From Rhypophila decipiens (lineage: Eukaryota > Ascomycota > Sordariomycetes > Sordariales > Naviculisporaceae): a stretch of 64,000 bases of DNA. The stretch's first letter is position 1, and every line of letters begins with the position of its first letter. The position numbers and the translations under genes were made by a program. The notes beneath the pieces were generated by a model, which made no database searches, was not told where the DNA came from, and was given only the letters and a program-made list of their open reading frames with translations. The DNA is taken from contig MU858157.1 in the NCBI GenBank assembly GCA_033297075.1, forward strand, positions 1 through 64,000. Reading direction: 5' to 3'. Of this stretch, positions 9,932-23,134 are shown piece after piece.

Positions 9932-12900
9932 TCAGAACCATTTCCAGTTGACACCCTCCTCCAGCTTCCTCAGCACACCAACGGCGTCCACGTACAGCCT
10001 GCTTCGACCTCCGACGCAGTCGTTCTCCAGTTGGCGGCGAACGAGACCAACGACACCCCCGGCTTCGCGACGACCGCGCACCCGAATCACGTCCTCGAGA
10101 CGAACCTCGGGCGCAGCGACCATGCGCAGCCAGGCAAAGACTTCTTCCTCGGCAGCTATCGTAGCGGTATTGGATGAAATACCATTACTGCCACCTCCGC
10201 CGGCTGAGATTGGACTGTTTCCGCCGCTGCTGCTCCGGTGACGCTGGTGCTGACGGGTGTCTCCTCCCATGGGCATCATGGAGCTGGTACGCGCACGGTG
10301 TCCAAAGGCCCAGCAGATCAGAGCGCATACATACAGGCCCCAATAGTCAGCCATGTCGGTGGACCATGAGGGCGCCATTCCGGCATTCCCTGACGGCTGA
10401 CGGGGGTTGTAACCACGCTCTAGGAAAAGGATGATAGCCCGGGCGGCATAAACGGTAGCCCTAGCAGCGTTCAAACCGGCAATCCCACTGTTGCTGGCGC
10501 TGATGTTGGAGGAGCTAGCAGCAGGCCGGTGGTATTGTTCTGCCCACAGTTTGAGACGCTTCTGATGCTCGTGGAACGATGTGGCCGGCAGTACTTTCTG
10601 TGAGAAGACCCAAGAATCGCCTCCCACGGCGAGAAGGTCATGCAGAGGCGTGTGGTGCAGGGCCAGGTACGTGTTGGCAACGGGGCAGTGCCGGTAGAGC
10701 GAAGCAATGCGCTCCTCAGCCTCCAGTGAAAGGGGGTCCTGTGGGTCAGGTTGCAGGGAGAGCTGAAGCTGAGATGGCTGGTCCAAGTCAAACTGGCTCC
10801 CGACATGCTGTGTATGCGACTCAATCTCGTTGACGGGCGAATTGTTGGCCGAGACTGATGTAACAGACCGCAGCTGACGGCGAGGTAGCCGGAGCATCTC
10901 CACGCCGAGGATGGCCATGCGGTCGAAAGGAGAGTGCTGCTGAAGGCTCTCGGGAGTGATCTGCTCCGCCGGGGGCACAAAGGTCGGGACACCAGCCCCG
11001 GGATCGGCATCCAACAGCGAAGCCCATTCCTCGGCTGAAGAAGCCTCCCAGAGGGCGCTGCTGCGGCCCGTGAGCGGTATGGTGGGCGGGTTCATGTGGC
11101 AGTCTAGGGCACGTCTCTGTTGTTGGTAGATGGCGGCATGGCCATCGGTGACGAAGGATGCAGCAAGGAGGCGGCGGCGCTGCTCGACATCCAGCCAGGT
11201 GCGCCAACGCTCCTCGGCAGACATGTGCTGGTCTGCTGCTGCCGAGTGCAGTGCGTGGTCGAACATGGCCGGGTTGTGGTACAGGACCTGTTGGTTCGCG
11301 ATACCCTGTGAGTATGTGTGCCCGAAAGCCCCAGCCCCAGCCTGGGCTTGGGGAGGAAAAGAGAGAGTTGGCTGATTGGAACGCTTGGGAGCAAACAAAG
11401 AAGACCACGAAGCCCGCACCCTGGGGGGTGAAGGAGTGTGGGGCGACGACGCAAAGCCGTGGCCGAAGGAGGAATTGGACGAAGAAACATTCCTCAAGGG
11501 AGAGTTGAATGACGGGGAATAGGCCGAGGAGAAACTGCCCCAAGGAGTGCTAGGATGCGTGCCCATCTGCGGCGGCACCGAATAAGAGGACACGGCAGTA
11601 GACATGGTAGTGTTGGTGGCCGTGGTTGGCGTGGCCGAAACCCACGAGGAATCCGAAGAGGCAACAGAAGCAGTGCTGGGAGACCAAGCCCCCGTGTCGA
11701 CGAGCCAAAGCCCGCCGTCATCCGAGGGAATAGAGGACGACGAGAACGACGAGGACAACGACAACGACGTAGCAAGAAACTGCGGAGAACTCACCCTCGA
11801 GTAGAGAGATTCAAACAGCTTCGACGTCTTGGTGACAGCCTTGCGGCCGCGGAAGCGCGCAAAGTGCTCGCACAGGAGGATTGCCTGCATGATCTGCAGG
11901 TCCCATTGCGTTACCTATTCCAGAGCAAACATTTTGGTTTGGCCCTTGGTCAGCATTCAGGACACAATGAGAGTCTTTGAGAAAGGCTTACCCGTTTGGC
12001 CTCTTGCCAGGCATATTCATGCAAGTGATTGCCCCTAATGCGATCCTCTCTCCCATTGAGATACTGCGTGGCCACGGCAGCCATGGCGCATCGCAGTATA
12101 TCATGCGGCGCTTGTTCGAACGACGGTCGATGCACGATGGGGAGGTGAGGGTGGACTTGAGACCAGTACACCTCGAGGTAGCCAGGGATCGCCAGGCGCA
12201 CAGGTCGCGCCAGAGGGATTGCCATTGCCACTCCAGGCATACCGCATGCTCCTCCCATCTCGAGATTGAGAGCCGAGAGCATATCCGTCCCGCTAGTACC
12301 ATGATCCCCACCCGGGCTCCTACCGGCGCCATCATGCTCGTTGTATCTCTCGTATCCTACCCCTAGGCCGCCCAGGACACCGATACCATCCAGTATCAGC
12401 CCAGGGTGTGTGTCTGCCATCATTTCCTTTTGACGCCCTAGGCTGGCGAGCGCGTCCACGCGAGATGGAAGCGCCGACGAGACAAGTGCTGCCGTCGTGT
12501 GAGAAGATGTGTTTGGTGGCGGGGTTGAATTACGAACAGAGCTAATAGAATTGCTGTGCTGATGAAGAGCCCTAAACGTGCTTGTTGACGCGCTGCTCAA
12601 GCCCGAGCCTCGGCCGCCTTCGGCAGGCCCATAGCCGGTCATGGAGACATCAAGCATTGGACCACGGAATGTCTGCGGCTGCGGGCCCGAGCTGTAGCTT
12701 GAGTGATTCGGGTAAAACAAGGGCGGGGGCGGCGCTTGCATGCCATCCATGCTTCCTCCCCCGGGGCTGTTGAGGTCGCGTTGAGCAACATTTGGATACG
12801 GCGAGACCAGGCGGGGCCAGTCACTTGTCGGTGAGCGATGGCTATTGCTGGGCGGCTGCTGCATCCAATACCGGTGAGGCTGCCCGGGAATGTCCGAAAC

Positions 12901-14261
12901 TGGAGTATACGTGGTGCTGCTGTTCGAGGCTGATGACGGAAACGGAGAGACGTCATCATTCGGATGGCAGAGGCCGGGAAGATCGGGTATCTGCAGACTC
13001 GGCAGTGGGTTCGTCATCATGTACATGGCCCGCGGCGACGAGCTCCTTGCAGGCCGGTACGGCTCCATGACTGGCTGATAGCCCCCACCCAAAGAAGAAG
13101 GTGGCGCAGGGTTGATGATGGAAACCGACGATGACATGCGGCCATAAATGGTGTGAGGAGTAGAAGGGTGGCTCCCCGGAGCCGGACTGCTCAGCTGTGA
13201 ATAGCTTTGCTGTGTCGCTGGCGCGCCGGGCGTTTGTGGAACATCGGCCGTCGAGCTCGGGGACGCTACTGCTTGTCCGGACGATGACACGACAGGCGAA
13301 GAGCCGGCCGGAGACTGGCGAAGTGACGGATGCTGCAGTCCTCTTACGCTACTTCCCGTCTTGGACGACACACTGTCGCCCTCTTGTTCACTGTTGGGGC
13401 CGCCATGTCAGTGTCAGTATCAAACAAGAATCTTGCGGCGCCACTCACTGTCTTTGTTGATGGCGTGCCAGGAGGTCTGGCCGATGGAAGGCCCGATCAC
13501 AGCCAGGGTAGGTGCATGGATATCCTGGAGTCTGGTGACTTAGCTGGTGACGCCTATGTAGACCACTGTCAGTACTCTGCTCTGCGAGCCGGTCGAGTTC
13601 CCGTTCCCTCACTCACCGCAGGTGCTCGGCTCTCGTGAATGTCTAGGCCGGCAGTCAGCATATGGAGCGACGATATTCTTAAGTAAACTTTTCCCCTCAC
13701 CTTGGCTGGTGTACATATGTCGCAGACGTGGACCGGGACACCCTTCTTTGCTCTGCTCACTCGGCCCGTGATGGGAGTGAGTCTCATGGGAATGTTGTGC
13801 GGGTTGGGAGGCATGGGAGGCATGGGCCTCATGGGGCTGTTGGAAGCGTGAAGACGAGCTGGGCCCAAGGACGACGACGAGGCCCCAGAACCATATCCTC
13901 CAGATGTCGGATCCATCGAGTCGTTGCTCGTGGTGCTTGGGCGGCGAGCAGTCGTAGTCGTGGGTAGAGACGATGAGGACGACGAGATGGGGCCGACCGA
14001 CTTGGAACCCCGGGTCGAAGTGCCGCGCCTTTTGCTCTGAGAAGCGGGAGGAGCTGGGTTGATATCCTCTTGGACGGCCAGGCCAGTGCTACTAACATTT
14101 CTCGGATGCCGTTGCGTGTTGGGAGAAGCTTCATGGTCCTGGCCCATGTTGGCCGACTGGCCGGATGGCCGTTCCCTTTTATTGGTGTGGACCGTGTGGT
14201 GTCCCGGCTGGTCGTCCAGGTCCTCGTTGTTCACATCCATGATGAACTTGAGACTAGCCAT
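9932..14261 (-). CDS. C2H2 zinc-finger transcription factor with fungal-specific TF region
   Basis: Model: complement(join(9932..11914, 11992..13390, 13449..13553, 13617..13642, 13701..14261)), 1357 residues; the sum of exons is a multiple of three and all introns (58, 63, 58 and 77 nt) have GT/AG ends. Two C2H2 fingers lie at about residues 177-232. The first is CDIC...TFTRAEHLRRHQLSH (longer than usual between the Cys and His pairs); the second has the CTYPGC...AFHRPDLLARHQQRH form. The Ser/Pro-rich disordered middle is followed by a helical part (from about residue 600) with the IPGYLEVYWSQVHPHLPIVH and EAKRVTQWDLQIMQAILLCE segments, typical of the fungal-specific TF domain found in C2H2-plus-Fungal_trans regulators. 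Expected to be a nuclear DNA-binding regulator; targets are unknown. ATG 14261 is chosen because the longer frame upstream offers only TTG; a second ATG is 8 codons downstream. Upstream is a CT-rich tract and an exceptionally long intergenic region. Confidence 0.85.
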
Positions 14262-14550
14262 GATGGGCCGTAGTAGTCTCTCAAATTGGAAGTAAGATAC
14301 CAAGTTAGTAATACACAGCCCTCTTGGACTGCCTCGACAAAAAAAAGGACGTGGTAGTCAAGGGGAAAATAAACATCAAGCAAAAAAAGGGCAAGCCCCG
14401 CCAAGTACACCCGCGCGGCTGCAGCACACACGCAGCTGGCGTAGACGCAGAGTAGACGCAGGCGCAAGAGACGAGGGGGGAGACTTTCAGGTACAGTCCT
14501 CAGTCCCGGGACGCTAGGCAAGGGCAAGGGGAAGCATTCAGGTACGGTAC

Positions 14551-14590
14551 GGCGAGGAAGAGGGAGAGAGAGTGAGAGCGAGCGCGAGAC
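14551..14590 (-). promoter_or_regulatory. CT-rich tract in the transcription factor leader/promoter
   Basis: On the minus strand this is a 40-nt pyrimidine-dominated tract about 290 nt upstream of the chosen ATG. Tracts like this commonly mark promoters and transcription starts of fungal genes. Its role here is inferred from position and composition. Confidence 0.45.
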
Positions 14591-15526
14591 TGGAAGAACG
14601 AGGACTGATCCATTTGCACCAAGTTCTCCATCAGCTCAACCGTCGAGTGGGAACGATTTTCTGGGGACTAGAGCAGCGGTAGGCGAGAGGCGCTGCTATT
14701 CTCAGGGCCGCAGAAAGGTGTGAAGAGTGTGTTGCAACAACTAATACTAGAAGATGGGATGATAAAAAGAGTGACCTCGTCTTGGCGTACTTGGAGTGGG
14801 CTTGTCGACTGTTTGGCGTGTTACTCCAACACCCTGGCCCCTGTAAGCTGCGACAGGAACAGGGGGGGATCAAGAGGAGGGGGGGATACCTCCTCCGTAC
14901 CTCAGTACATATGCATGGTTGCTCGACGGGATGGCTCGCAAGAAAACCGAAAAAAGAGGCTGCAAGGTACTTTCTACTCACTGAAGAGAAGCGTAGCAGT
15001 TGATCTCGAGGGTATAGTTTACCAGGGCCAGCAGATTTTCTTCCGGGATACGGAATTGGTACAGAATACGGGATATCTGCAACTGGACATCTTGTTTAGC
15101 ATACTCGTTGTTGGCTTTCGCTTTTTCTCGCCGTGCTGTTTTCCGTGCCGCGAAAATAGGCGACAAATATCTAGCTCGTGGTAACAAGTGCTTCTTTTAT
15201 TTCTCAGGAGTTGGCCACCTTGGATTTCAACTTGACGGGGTTTCCGGTCAGGTCTGAGGTAGTTGTTCATTCCATGTTCACGGCAAGACACTCGCCGGTA
15301 GGCTCAAGGGGTATTGAAAAACGGAAACTGACCTGGGCCACCTGCCGATACCATTTTGGGCAGTTTTCACTTGTTCTTAGAACGCAAAAGGCGACATCCG
15401 TGGTCCAGTGTTGCGGCACTGCTGGTTGTTCCCTGTCTTGGTCTGCCAGGTATGTACATACGCCAGGAACAGTACGCCCAGGTCTCCTGCTGAGGCCACA
15501 CACAAGCCCTCTCTGATAGGGCTGCT

Positions 15527-15552
15527 TTCTCGAAACAAATTCTCGAAACAAA
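15527..15552. repeat. 13-bp direct tandem duplication
   Basis: TTCTCGAAACAAA is present twice without spacer. It is a simple duplication of no evident function. Confidence 0.85.
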
Positions 15553-16327
15553 TCAACTGGAAGCGGCCAGCTAACCGGCCAGCACCGAATAAAATCCCCA
15601 ACACCGCAAAAAAGCCATCTGCTCGAGCGAGTGCCTTCAAAAGTTGGAGGGCAGAGATTTTCTGCCAATTGCCTCGAAAGGGACAATGGTACAGATCCGG
15701 TCATTCCCCAACAGCTGTCTGCCGTCCCGCTGCTGGACGTCCATGGGTGGCATTTTAGCAGGTGTTGTCGGCCATAATCTGACAATGTGAGGCGCAGGAG
15801 TCGACTCCTGCAGCACCTGGCCAAAACCACACATAAGCAACAGCCCGCTATGCACCAAATAGTCGTAGCTCGATGCAGCCTCTGTGTTACACAGGTCGAA
15901 ACCCATCGTCTTTTCGAAGCCGCTGAATGTCGGGGCCGTCAGAGAACAACTGCACCGAGCCTTCCACTCACGCCTCCGTCCTCAGAACGCCAGTCCAGGT
16001 AGGAGGTAGGATACAAGCGGCGCAAAGGGGTCAGATAGAGTCCCGAATCTAAGCTTCTGGAAGACAGCCATCAGATAGAACGCTGTGATATCCGTCACCA
16101 GTCGCATCCGAGATTACCGAAATATGCCGGTGTCGGGAAAGTAAAGTTGGGCAATGATTTTTGCACATAATCCCCATATGACCGCAGCTGCAAATCCGAA
16201 CGTGCTATTGCCGCTGACGGAAACCAAGAAGTCGTGATGATGAACAGACAGTTGTTAATGTTTAGCGCTCTGACCCGGGTCCTGCTCCGAGATGGGTGGG
16301 CATGAATTTTAGCGCAAGTGATGTGCA

Positions 16328-16349
16328 GTACGGATACGGAGTACGGATA
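16328..16349. repeat. Dispersed short repeat (copy 1)
   Basis: The core TACGGATACGGAGTACGGA, itself built of TACGGA units, is repeated with two differences in 22 positions at 49519-49540. Related TACGGA/TACTCCGTA words occur elsewhere (for example near 19151, 54788 and 61354). Confidence 0.6.
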
Positions 16350-19300
16350 CAGTATGCCAGTATCCGGATGTCGGTGGGCGCTTGTTCTACCCACAGTCCA
16401 GTCCACCTCTTGTCTGATATGCAGTTGCCTGGAGGTGAGCTACTCTCTTGCATCGTCATAGTTCCCGGGATGCATCCTAACGAAGTAGGATAAACGCGAC
16501 AACCGGATCGTTGGGATGAAATACACCGAACTTGGTCCCAATCCAGTTGACTTGGGGGGAGATGCAATCCTGGGATCGCTACAGCAGAAATCCGGACTGG
16601 GAGTATCCCTGCAGCGTCCATGAGCATTGGTCTCAACTGTCTATCAAACAGCACGGTTTCGCGTAGCCTGATGCAAGCAATTCCCGGTGTGAACCCAGCA
16701 GTCTGGATAGTTATCCGTATCAGTGTCAGGTGAAGCGAGAATTGCAGTATTCAAATTTTTTTCTGCGCCGGGACTCCCTACAGTCTCTTCTCCAGACGTT
16801 GCTCACTTGCCTCCAAGCAAGACCAAGGCAGAGCTCAACTGTCAATGGTTGTGTGGACGGACAACAATCTGCAGCCGAGGGGCTTAGATATTTGGTGAGA
16901 TGTCATTGGTCGGAAATTCCTCGACGCCGCTTGCTTGTGAGATCCTATTTTTGTTGGACAGAAAACTGACAGTGAGTAGCATTTAACCAATGTCGCATTC
17001 TTAGGACTCTCAATCCACTGTGGTGCGTGCGAATCGAGATGTGGTAATCCGAGAAGAAGAAGCAAGCTTTCTGCTACATTCTGCCGATGGGAGAGCAGGT
17101 CTGTCTTGCAACCAGCTTTCTCTGAGGTTTGGTTCATCGAGATGGACAAAAGACAGGGCTTCAAAGCTCCCCACCATCATCAAACAGCCGCAGATCTGGG
17201 GGCGACGGGAAAGATATTAAGTTTTGGGCTTGACAGGTGGCACCGACAACGGAAGCCGGGGAAGATGCTAGCTGGGCCCATAAGCCGGCCGGGAATATAT
17301 TGACCAGCGCAACAGTGTGGAGTTACCCGTCGAGTAGGGCTTCTTGGCTACGGGCGTGGTGAGCATGAGCCGCGAATGACTGGGGGCGGGATACGTTTGA
17401 AAAACGGTGCTTCGAATTGATAGCGGAAACCTGTCCCGGGAACAACAGCCCGCATGACAGGCTCCTTCGTAGGCGGACACGGCTCAGACCCGGCGACTTG
17501 TTGACCGGCGGTCCTTCTTCTGCCGCAAGAAAGGGCTTCAGCTTTTCAGCCTCGTCCACTTTTTGGGGTACAAAGTGGGCGATTTTTCCGCTATACGAAG
17601 TTACACATGTGGTTGGAAATGGTTTGGGACTCAGCTGGGCGGCTAAATGGCATGCCAAGGCTTTCGAGATCGGGCCTACTCCATCTTGTATAGTTTGCAT
17701 CTCTGTGGAAAGGGTCACGATACCTGCGTCCAGCGAGAGTGGTGAGAAGCGCGAGCGTCAGTTAGGCAAGAACAGTGCATATCAGCAAACATTGAAACAG
17801 AGAGTGAATGAAAATCCCAAAACATCAAGCCATACCGAAGCAAGTGTCATACACCCGAGCGTATGATAAGCAGCCATCGGCATGCACCATATTGCGAATT
17901 TGGTACGACAGGGTCTGGGCTGGTTGGCGGTTCGACGGACGTTGTCGATCTTGTCATGGAGTAGGACGAATGCCGAAGGAATTGGCGATCATTACATGCA
18001 TGTGCGCAGCCTCTCTCCTGGATTCATGTTGTTGGTGACGAAATGGCGGGGAGAAGCGGCAGCCCAGGGCAACAAACGCGAAACATTTCAAGGCTATTGG
18101 CCTGAACTGAGCATGTCGACATTGCTTTTGCATAACCATCTCGTGGGGTTTTGGCGGCGTCTGGCAAGCCTTAACCGTTGTCGGTGGTGCGCTTGCGCTT
18201 GTCGGCTTGTGAAAAAGGGGTGTGGGCGAATTTTGGGTGTGCTGAATCGCGTTTAATTGTTTGCTGGGGTAAGTTGAAACACGATTGCAAGTGGCTAATA
18301 GGACGAGAAAGAAAATGATGGTGTAGAGGAAGCGATTGCATGGCACGGCTAGATCAAGCCATTGGAAGCTTTTACGAGCAGTGTTCTACCCTAACTGGGC
18401 CTCTGCCGGCCGACGAGTACCGAGTACCGGTGTGAAGGTGGGTAGCCGAGCGGTGGACTCTGGGATACACTTGGAAGGAACTATCGTTCCTCGGCGGGAA
18501 GGGTCCGCACAGGATTGAGGCAATTGACAAAACAAATGCGTGAGCCAGATCAATAGTTGAAAGTGCGAGTGCGAGCTACTACTTCGCTGGCAAAAGTATG
18601 GACCCGACCTGCCGACGGATCGAGGGAAGTGGTCTTCAGCTTTCCTTCCAGCTTGGATGTCCCGACTCCCGGTCCCCCGCTTGTCTCAAGGTTCCAACTT
18701 CCAAGACACCAAGAGTGGGGCAATTAGCGGCCGGCGGGCTGCCGAGACGGGTAGAGCGCTTAGCTGGTGGCTGCCGATTGGTCCGATGGCCGCCGTTGAC
18801 ATCTTCTCCACAGCATCTGAAAACGACGCTAGCAAGATCGGACTGATTGAGCAATCAGTCCTGATCAAGCAATCAATCGATTCGATCCTGCCAACAACCG
18901 CCCATGGACTGGGCTAGTTTCTTCATCTCACCACACCATAACCCGCGTCAATAGCGGCAATTCACCTCGTCAATTCCTTCTTGTGGAACAAGTAAATCAA
19001 CTTTGTGTGGTGCACCAGCTCTCTGGATCGATCCTTTCGGTAGTCCGCATGTTGCACAACTTCGCATAGCCGCCGACAAGCGCAGCAAACACATGGAGAA
19101 CACATGGTTTGCATATCACGGTGCCCTACCACATTGCCATTGACCACACCACTCCGTACTGCCGGTACGGTACAATCCTAACACCGCGGCTAGCTTGGCC
19201 GAATGCCGAATCCTACAAGTTCGATTCCTTACGGATTTGCTAGGGATGCTGCGGACTTGGACATTTTCCACGATGCCGCGTAATCGATATCTGGTTCTCG

Positions 19301-22300
19301 GGCCTCTTCAAGTAGGATCAGACTAGCGAATGGATGACGAGTGGGTGTCATGCCTTTGCCGAGCGGAAGAACCCGAGGGAATAAGATGTCAAGGTGTCGG
19401 TGGCATTCTCTGAAGATGTACACAGGACATTTACACAAAACTGGTTCAGATTGGACCGACACAACTTGCTAACCGTTCAGGAATCAATCCGTCGGACACT
19501 CAGCTCGGAATGCTCGGAACAAGTTACAGCTGGTTCTCACTCGACGTTCCCTTGAGGGAAAGGATTGAAAATTGTTCGTCAACGGATGCGAGCTATGTAC
19601 GAGGTATGGGGTTATTCAGCCTCTCAGGGCGAACATATCCCACGTGGAATATTAGTGAGACGGCAATTACCTGAGACACTCTCATTGGTCTGTAAAGTGG
19701 TCCGTGGGTCTTGCCGATTGCGCTCCTGCTCCCAAATGCTGTTCCTATAACGTGGAAGACAGAAAGCGCAGTCTCCCGCGAATTCGGTCCTTGTTGGCGG
19801 GAGGTTGAATTTGCCAAGTAACAACGGCACTTTGATATTTCCACCCAAAAGCCCACTACACTCGTATGGGTTAGATCAACTGCACGGACCACAGGCAGCA
19901 ATGTTATCGGTCTTCGCTAGCGACGCTAGTAATTGCGTGCATTTGCGCCCCAGCGCTTAACGATATTTATAGTGCTTTCTACCTGCAACGGTAGCCTTGG
20001 CAGATAACAACAGCTGGTGCCCCTCGCCCATTGCCCCTCATTCTCCTCACAAACTTCAACTCGAAGGTCGGCGCAGGAAACATTTTCTGCATCACGGACG
20101 CAAAAAGAAAACCGATACCACGAAACCTCGGATAGCGCATCACAAGATCAGCTCTCTTCTGCGAAGAATGGAGCCTCCTCTACTACACAAGACCTTTGTC
20201 GATATCACGGATACTACTCAAAAACCCCAAATATTGACCGCCCTCCAAATCCCAAAACAGATTTCTAAGATGAGTGGCTCTGTGAGCATCCATATGCAGC
20301 CGGCCCTGCCAGTTGACAGAATTCGAAATCTTCCGTGACACAGCATGGAAGATTCGGTCAGTGGTGAGCTGTCAGAGCGAGGTTGCAGTTAGAGGCACCG
20401 CGAGAGGCAGATTATCCACAGTCATGGTTCGGGCCACGAGGGAGGTGAGACGACGTTGACGCGGTCAGCAAATTCAACCCTACCAGGTCGCTCGCTGATG
20501 ATCGTCTTGGTCTATCGTCATGAGTATTGACACCAGCATGATCACCGTTGCCGGCCAGAAACAACCGAGGAAATCGGCCATTGTTTTCTAATGGCATCTT
20601 GTTTGGCTGTTTTGTGGGGTTATTTCCCCCCGCTGGTAAGTTGCAAACGCTCAGCCCAGGACTTGCAGCGTCGACATGCTTGGGATATGCATGGTCTGCT
20701 GGAGTTTCAACATGAGCCTCTGTTTCGGTTTTATTTTCTCAGTCTCGAAGGCTATCTATGGCATCGCACTTGTACCACAGTTTGTTTACATTTCCTTGCG
20801 TGCTTTCCTCTGCGACCCTGTCTCCCAAAACACTCCAATTGGAACATGGGAAAGTCCAGTGACGACTTGAATAGGACACCCAAAATAACCTCGGTTATAA
20901 TAATATCGCTGGCTTGTCCATGACAAGAAACGAAACTGGAACTCTGATCGTTTTCGGCGATCCCATTTAGCCTTGTTTTCATCTGCCAAAGTCTGTTTCA
21001 TGATCTTCGCCAATATTAATAACCAGCACTGGATTTAGCCCTGACTATCGCTTATTAGGATCGCTTGCCATGTCCATGGCGGCCGATGTCAAGCGACACC
21101 ACACACTGCCTGCCAACTGGCAGCTTTTTCTTGACCACCGGCCTGGAATGGGTAAGTGTACCCCTCACGTATCCTATTTCAAGGCAACTTGATGCTATAA
21201 ACGTCTGCTATCCACTTCAATGCTCACCTGCTAGGGCTAAATGGCAGGACCTTGGCATGGCATCATCACCTGCTAGCCCAGACGAGTTGTTCCCATTTTC
21301 CCCTTGCCCTCTTCCCCGAACGAAGTCTTGACATCAAGGTTGTGTTTTGTTCGATGATGCCAACTTTGGCATCAGACCAAAAAGTTGCATGCAGACCCAT
21401 GCCCGGCGTTAACAACCAACACGAGATCTGGACGCTGAAGCTGCCAGTATGCATTGTGGCCCGGTGCGACGGACTGCCGGATGTCCCCTTTCGGCTGACC
21501 TCTTGCCCCGGGGTTCGATGTATCCGGCACAGGGCAGTTGAGGTCCAGTAGTAACCAAGCACGCTACATTGGACGACCGATCAACTGAAGATTATCCGCA
21601 CATTCTTTTGAGAGGCTGATATCAGTCGGAATTCACGCATATGAGACACGAGGTGGTAAAAAAAGATCTGGTGACGCAAAAAAGGACGGTAGAGTTTTGA
21701 ACAGCACCGTTACCAACTACAGTAACTGTCAAAATAGACTGGCACTGCAAAAAATCGAAGCGAGTGTTTGATAGGCAAGAGTATGGAAACAACTCCCCAA
21801 CTTGCCCAATTCCTGCAGATGCCTTGCAGGAGTAGGAACTAAAAAGCAAATAAACGGTCCGAAAGAGATGGGGAAAATAACGACGTTCAGGTAAGCTAAG
21901 CCTGCCCCGTTCCGTGTTTTGAAGTTGTAAATACATCACCGATGCTTGTTGGGTTGGGTGCCGGAACCTCATCGCTACTCTACCAGTAGCACAGCCACAC
22001 CTAACCACAGACGACACAACAATACCCGCCCGCATGGTGAGATCGTTACGGTCAAACAGTGCGTTAGAAACAAAAGTGACTGCCTAGCTGGCCTTGGGTC
22101 GCAGCAAAGGAGACCCGGAAAATGGTAAATGTGAGGGCTCGATACCGCATGCCGATCCCATTACCTGCACTTATCGATCAGCTGTCGTGTGTGCATGCAG
22201 CTGTCGGCTCCGGTCCCGAGATGGTGACTGGGAAAGTCTGATTGATACGGAAGCGAAAGATGAAAACAAGTCAATACCTGGAGTTTGGTGTGCCATGCCG

Positions 22301-23062
22301 TACCATACTCCAGCCTTTCCCTTTCAATACAAATGGGATTTCTGTTTCAAGCCCATCTCGAACTATTTCTCCATCGTTCATGTTTCAATGTGCCACGGAT
22401 CAGAACATCAGCCACTTCACCATCGAGCTGTAAACATTGCACCTCCACCAGGATTCCGGGTGTTACCTGCCTTCTTACTGCACCTGGTGACACCTTCTTG
22501 ACAGGTGTAGTGTATCATCCAAAGGATCCCGTCATCACCTAGCGAGCAAATACATCAGCCTGGACATACAGCTAGCCAGCCCCATAGCTATTATTACCTA
22601 CCTGACCTTGTTATCCCAGTATGTATGTACAGTACGCCTTACACGGACTCACCTCAATGCTTGGTTGCTTGCTTCCGAGCTCACCTCCCTTGGAAACACT
22701 TCTTATCCGATTCCAAAGCTCTCGGACGTTGGTAGTTCCAGCTGCCAGGATATCTCCAGTTGCATTCTACATGACAGATGCAAATTTACCGATCCCGGTA
22801 GCTGAAATGTATGGTTCACATCCCTCGTGCCGTGCCGGGGCAGACAGCAGGTCCCTTGAACGGTTCGTATCCGATCGGCATGCGGCAGTGCGGGCGGGCG
22901 GCCGGGCATATTTCGGTCCGTGATATCCATTTATTTGTCACTTCAGCTCTTTTTCAGCTCCAGGCTGCTTTTTAACTCCAGATTACACTTTGCAGACCAC
23001 CGGGTATTCTAAAACACATCCATTTACCTACTGGTGTAGTACATGTATTGATACTGTCCTGT

Positions 23063-23134
23063 GGTTGTGAAACCAACAGACTTACAAAAACTGTATGGTG
23101 CATGTTGGTTTCGAATAGACAAATTATCACAACC
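23063..23134. repeat. Interrupted inverted repeat
   Basis: The left arm GGTTGTGAAACCAACA (23063-23078) is matched exactly by a right arm split in two, TGTTGGTT (23103-23110) and TCACAACC (23127-23134), with a 16-nt insertion between the halves. It could fold as a hairpin with a bulge of 16 nt. Function is unknown. Confidence 0.6.

Noticed and set aside
14262..14303. 14-codon N-terminal extension of the transcription factor
   Set aside because: The longer frame begins only with TTG; the ATG at 14261 is the conventional start.
15267..15830. 187-codon minus-strand frame in the gene-free region
   Set aside because: Cys/Trp/Arg-rich composition without domain or splice continuity; expected by chance in 13 kb.
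18439..18460. Box A-like TAGCCGAGCGGTGG
   Set aside because: No matching B box or cloverleaf within 100 nt.
19186..19235. tRNA-like boxes (TAGCTTGGCC and AGTTCGATTCC)
   Set aside because: The boxes are about 29 nt apart, too close for a tRNA, and no acceptor stem could be drawn.
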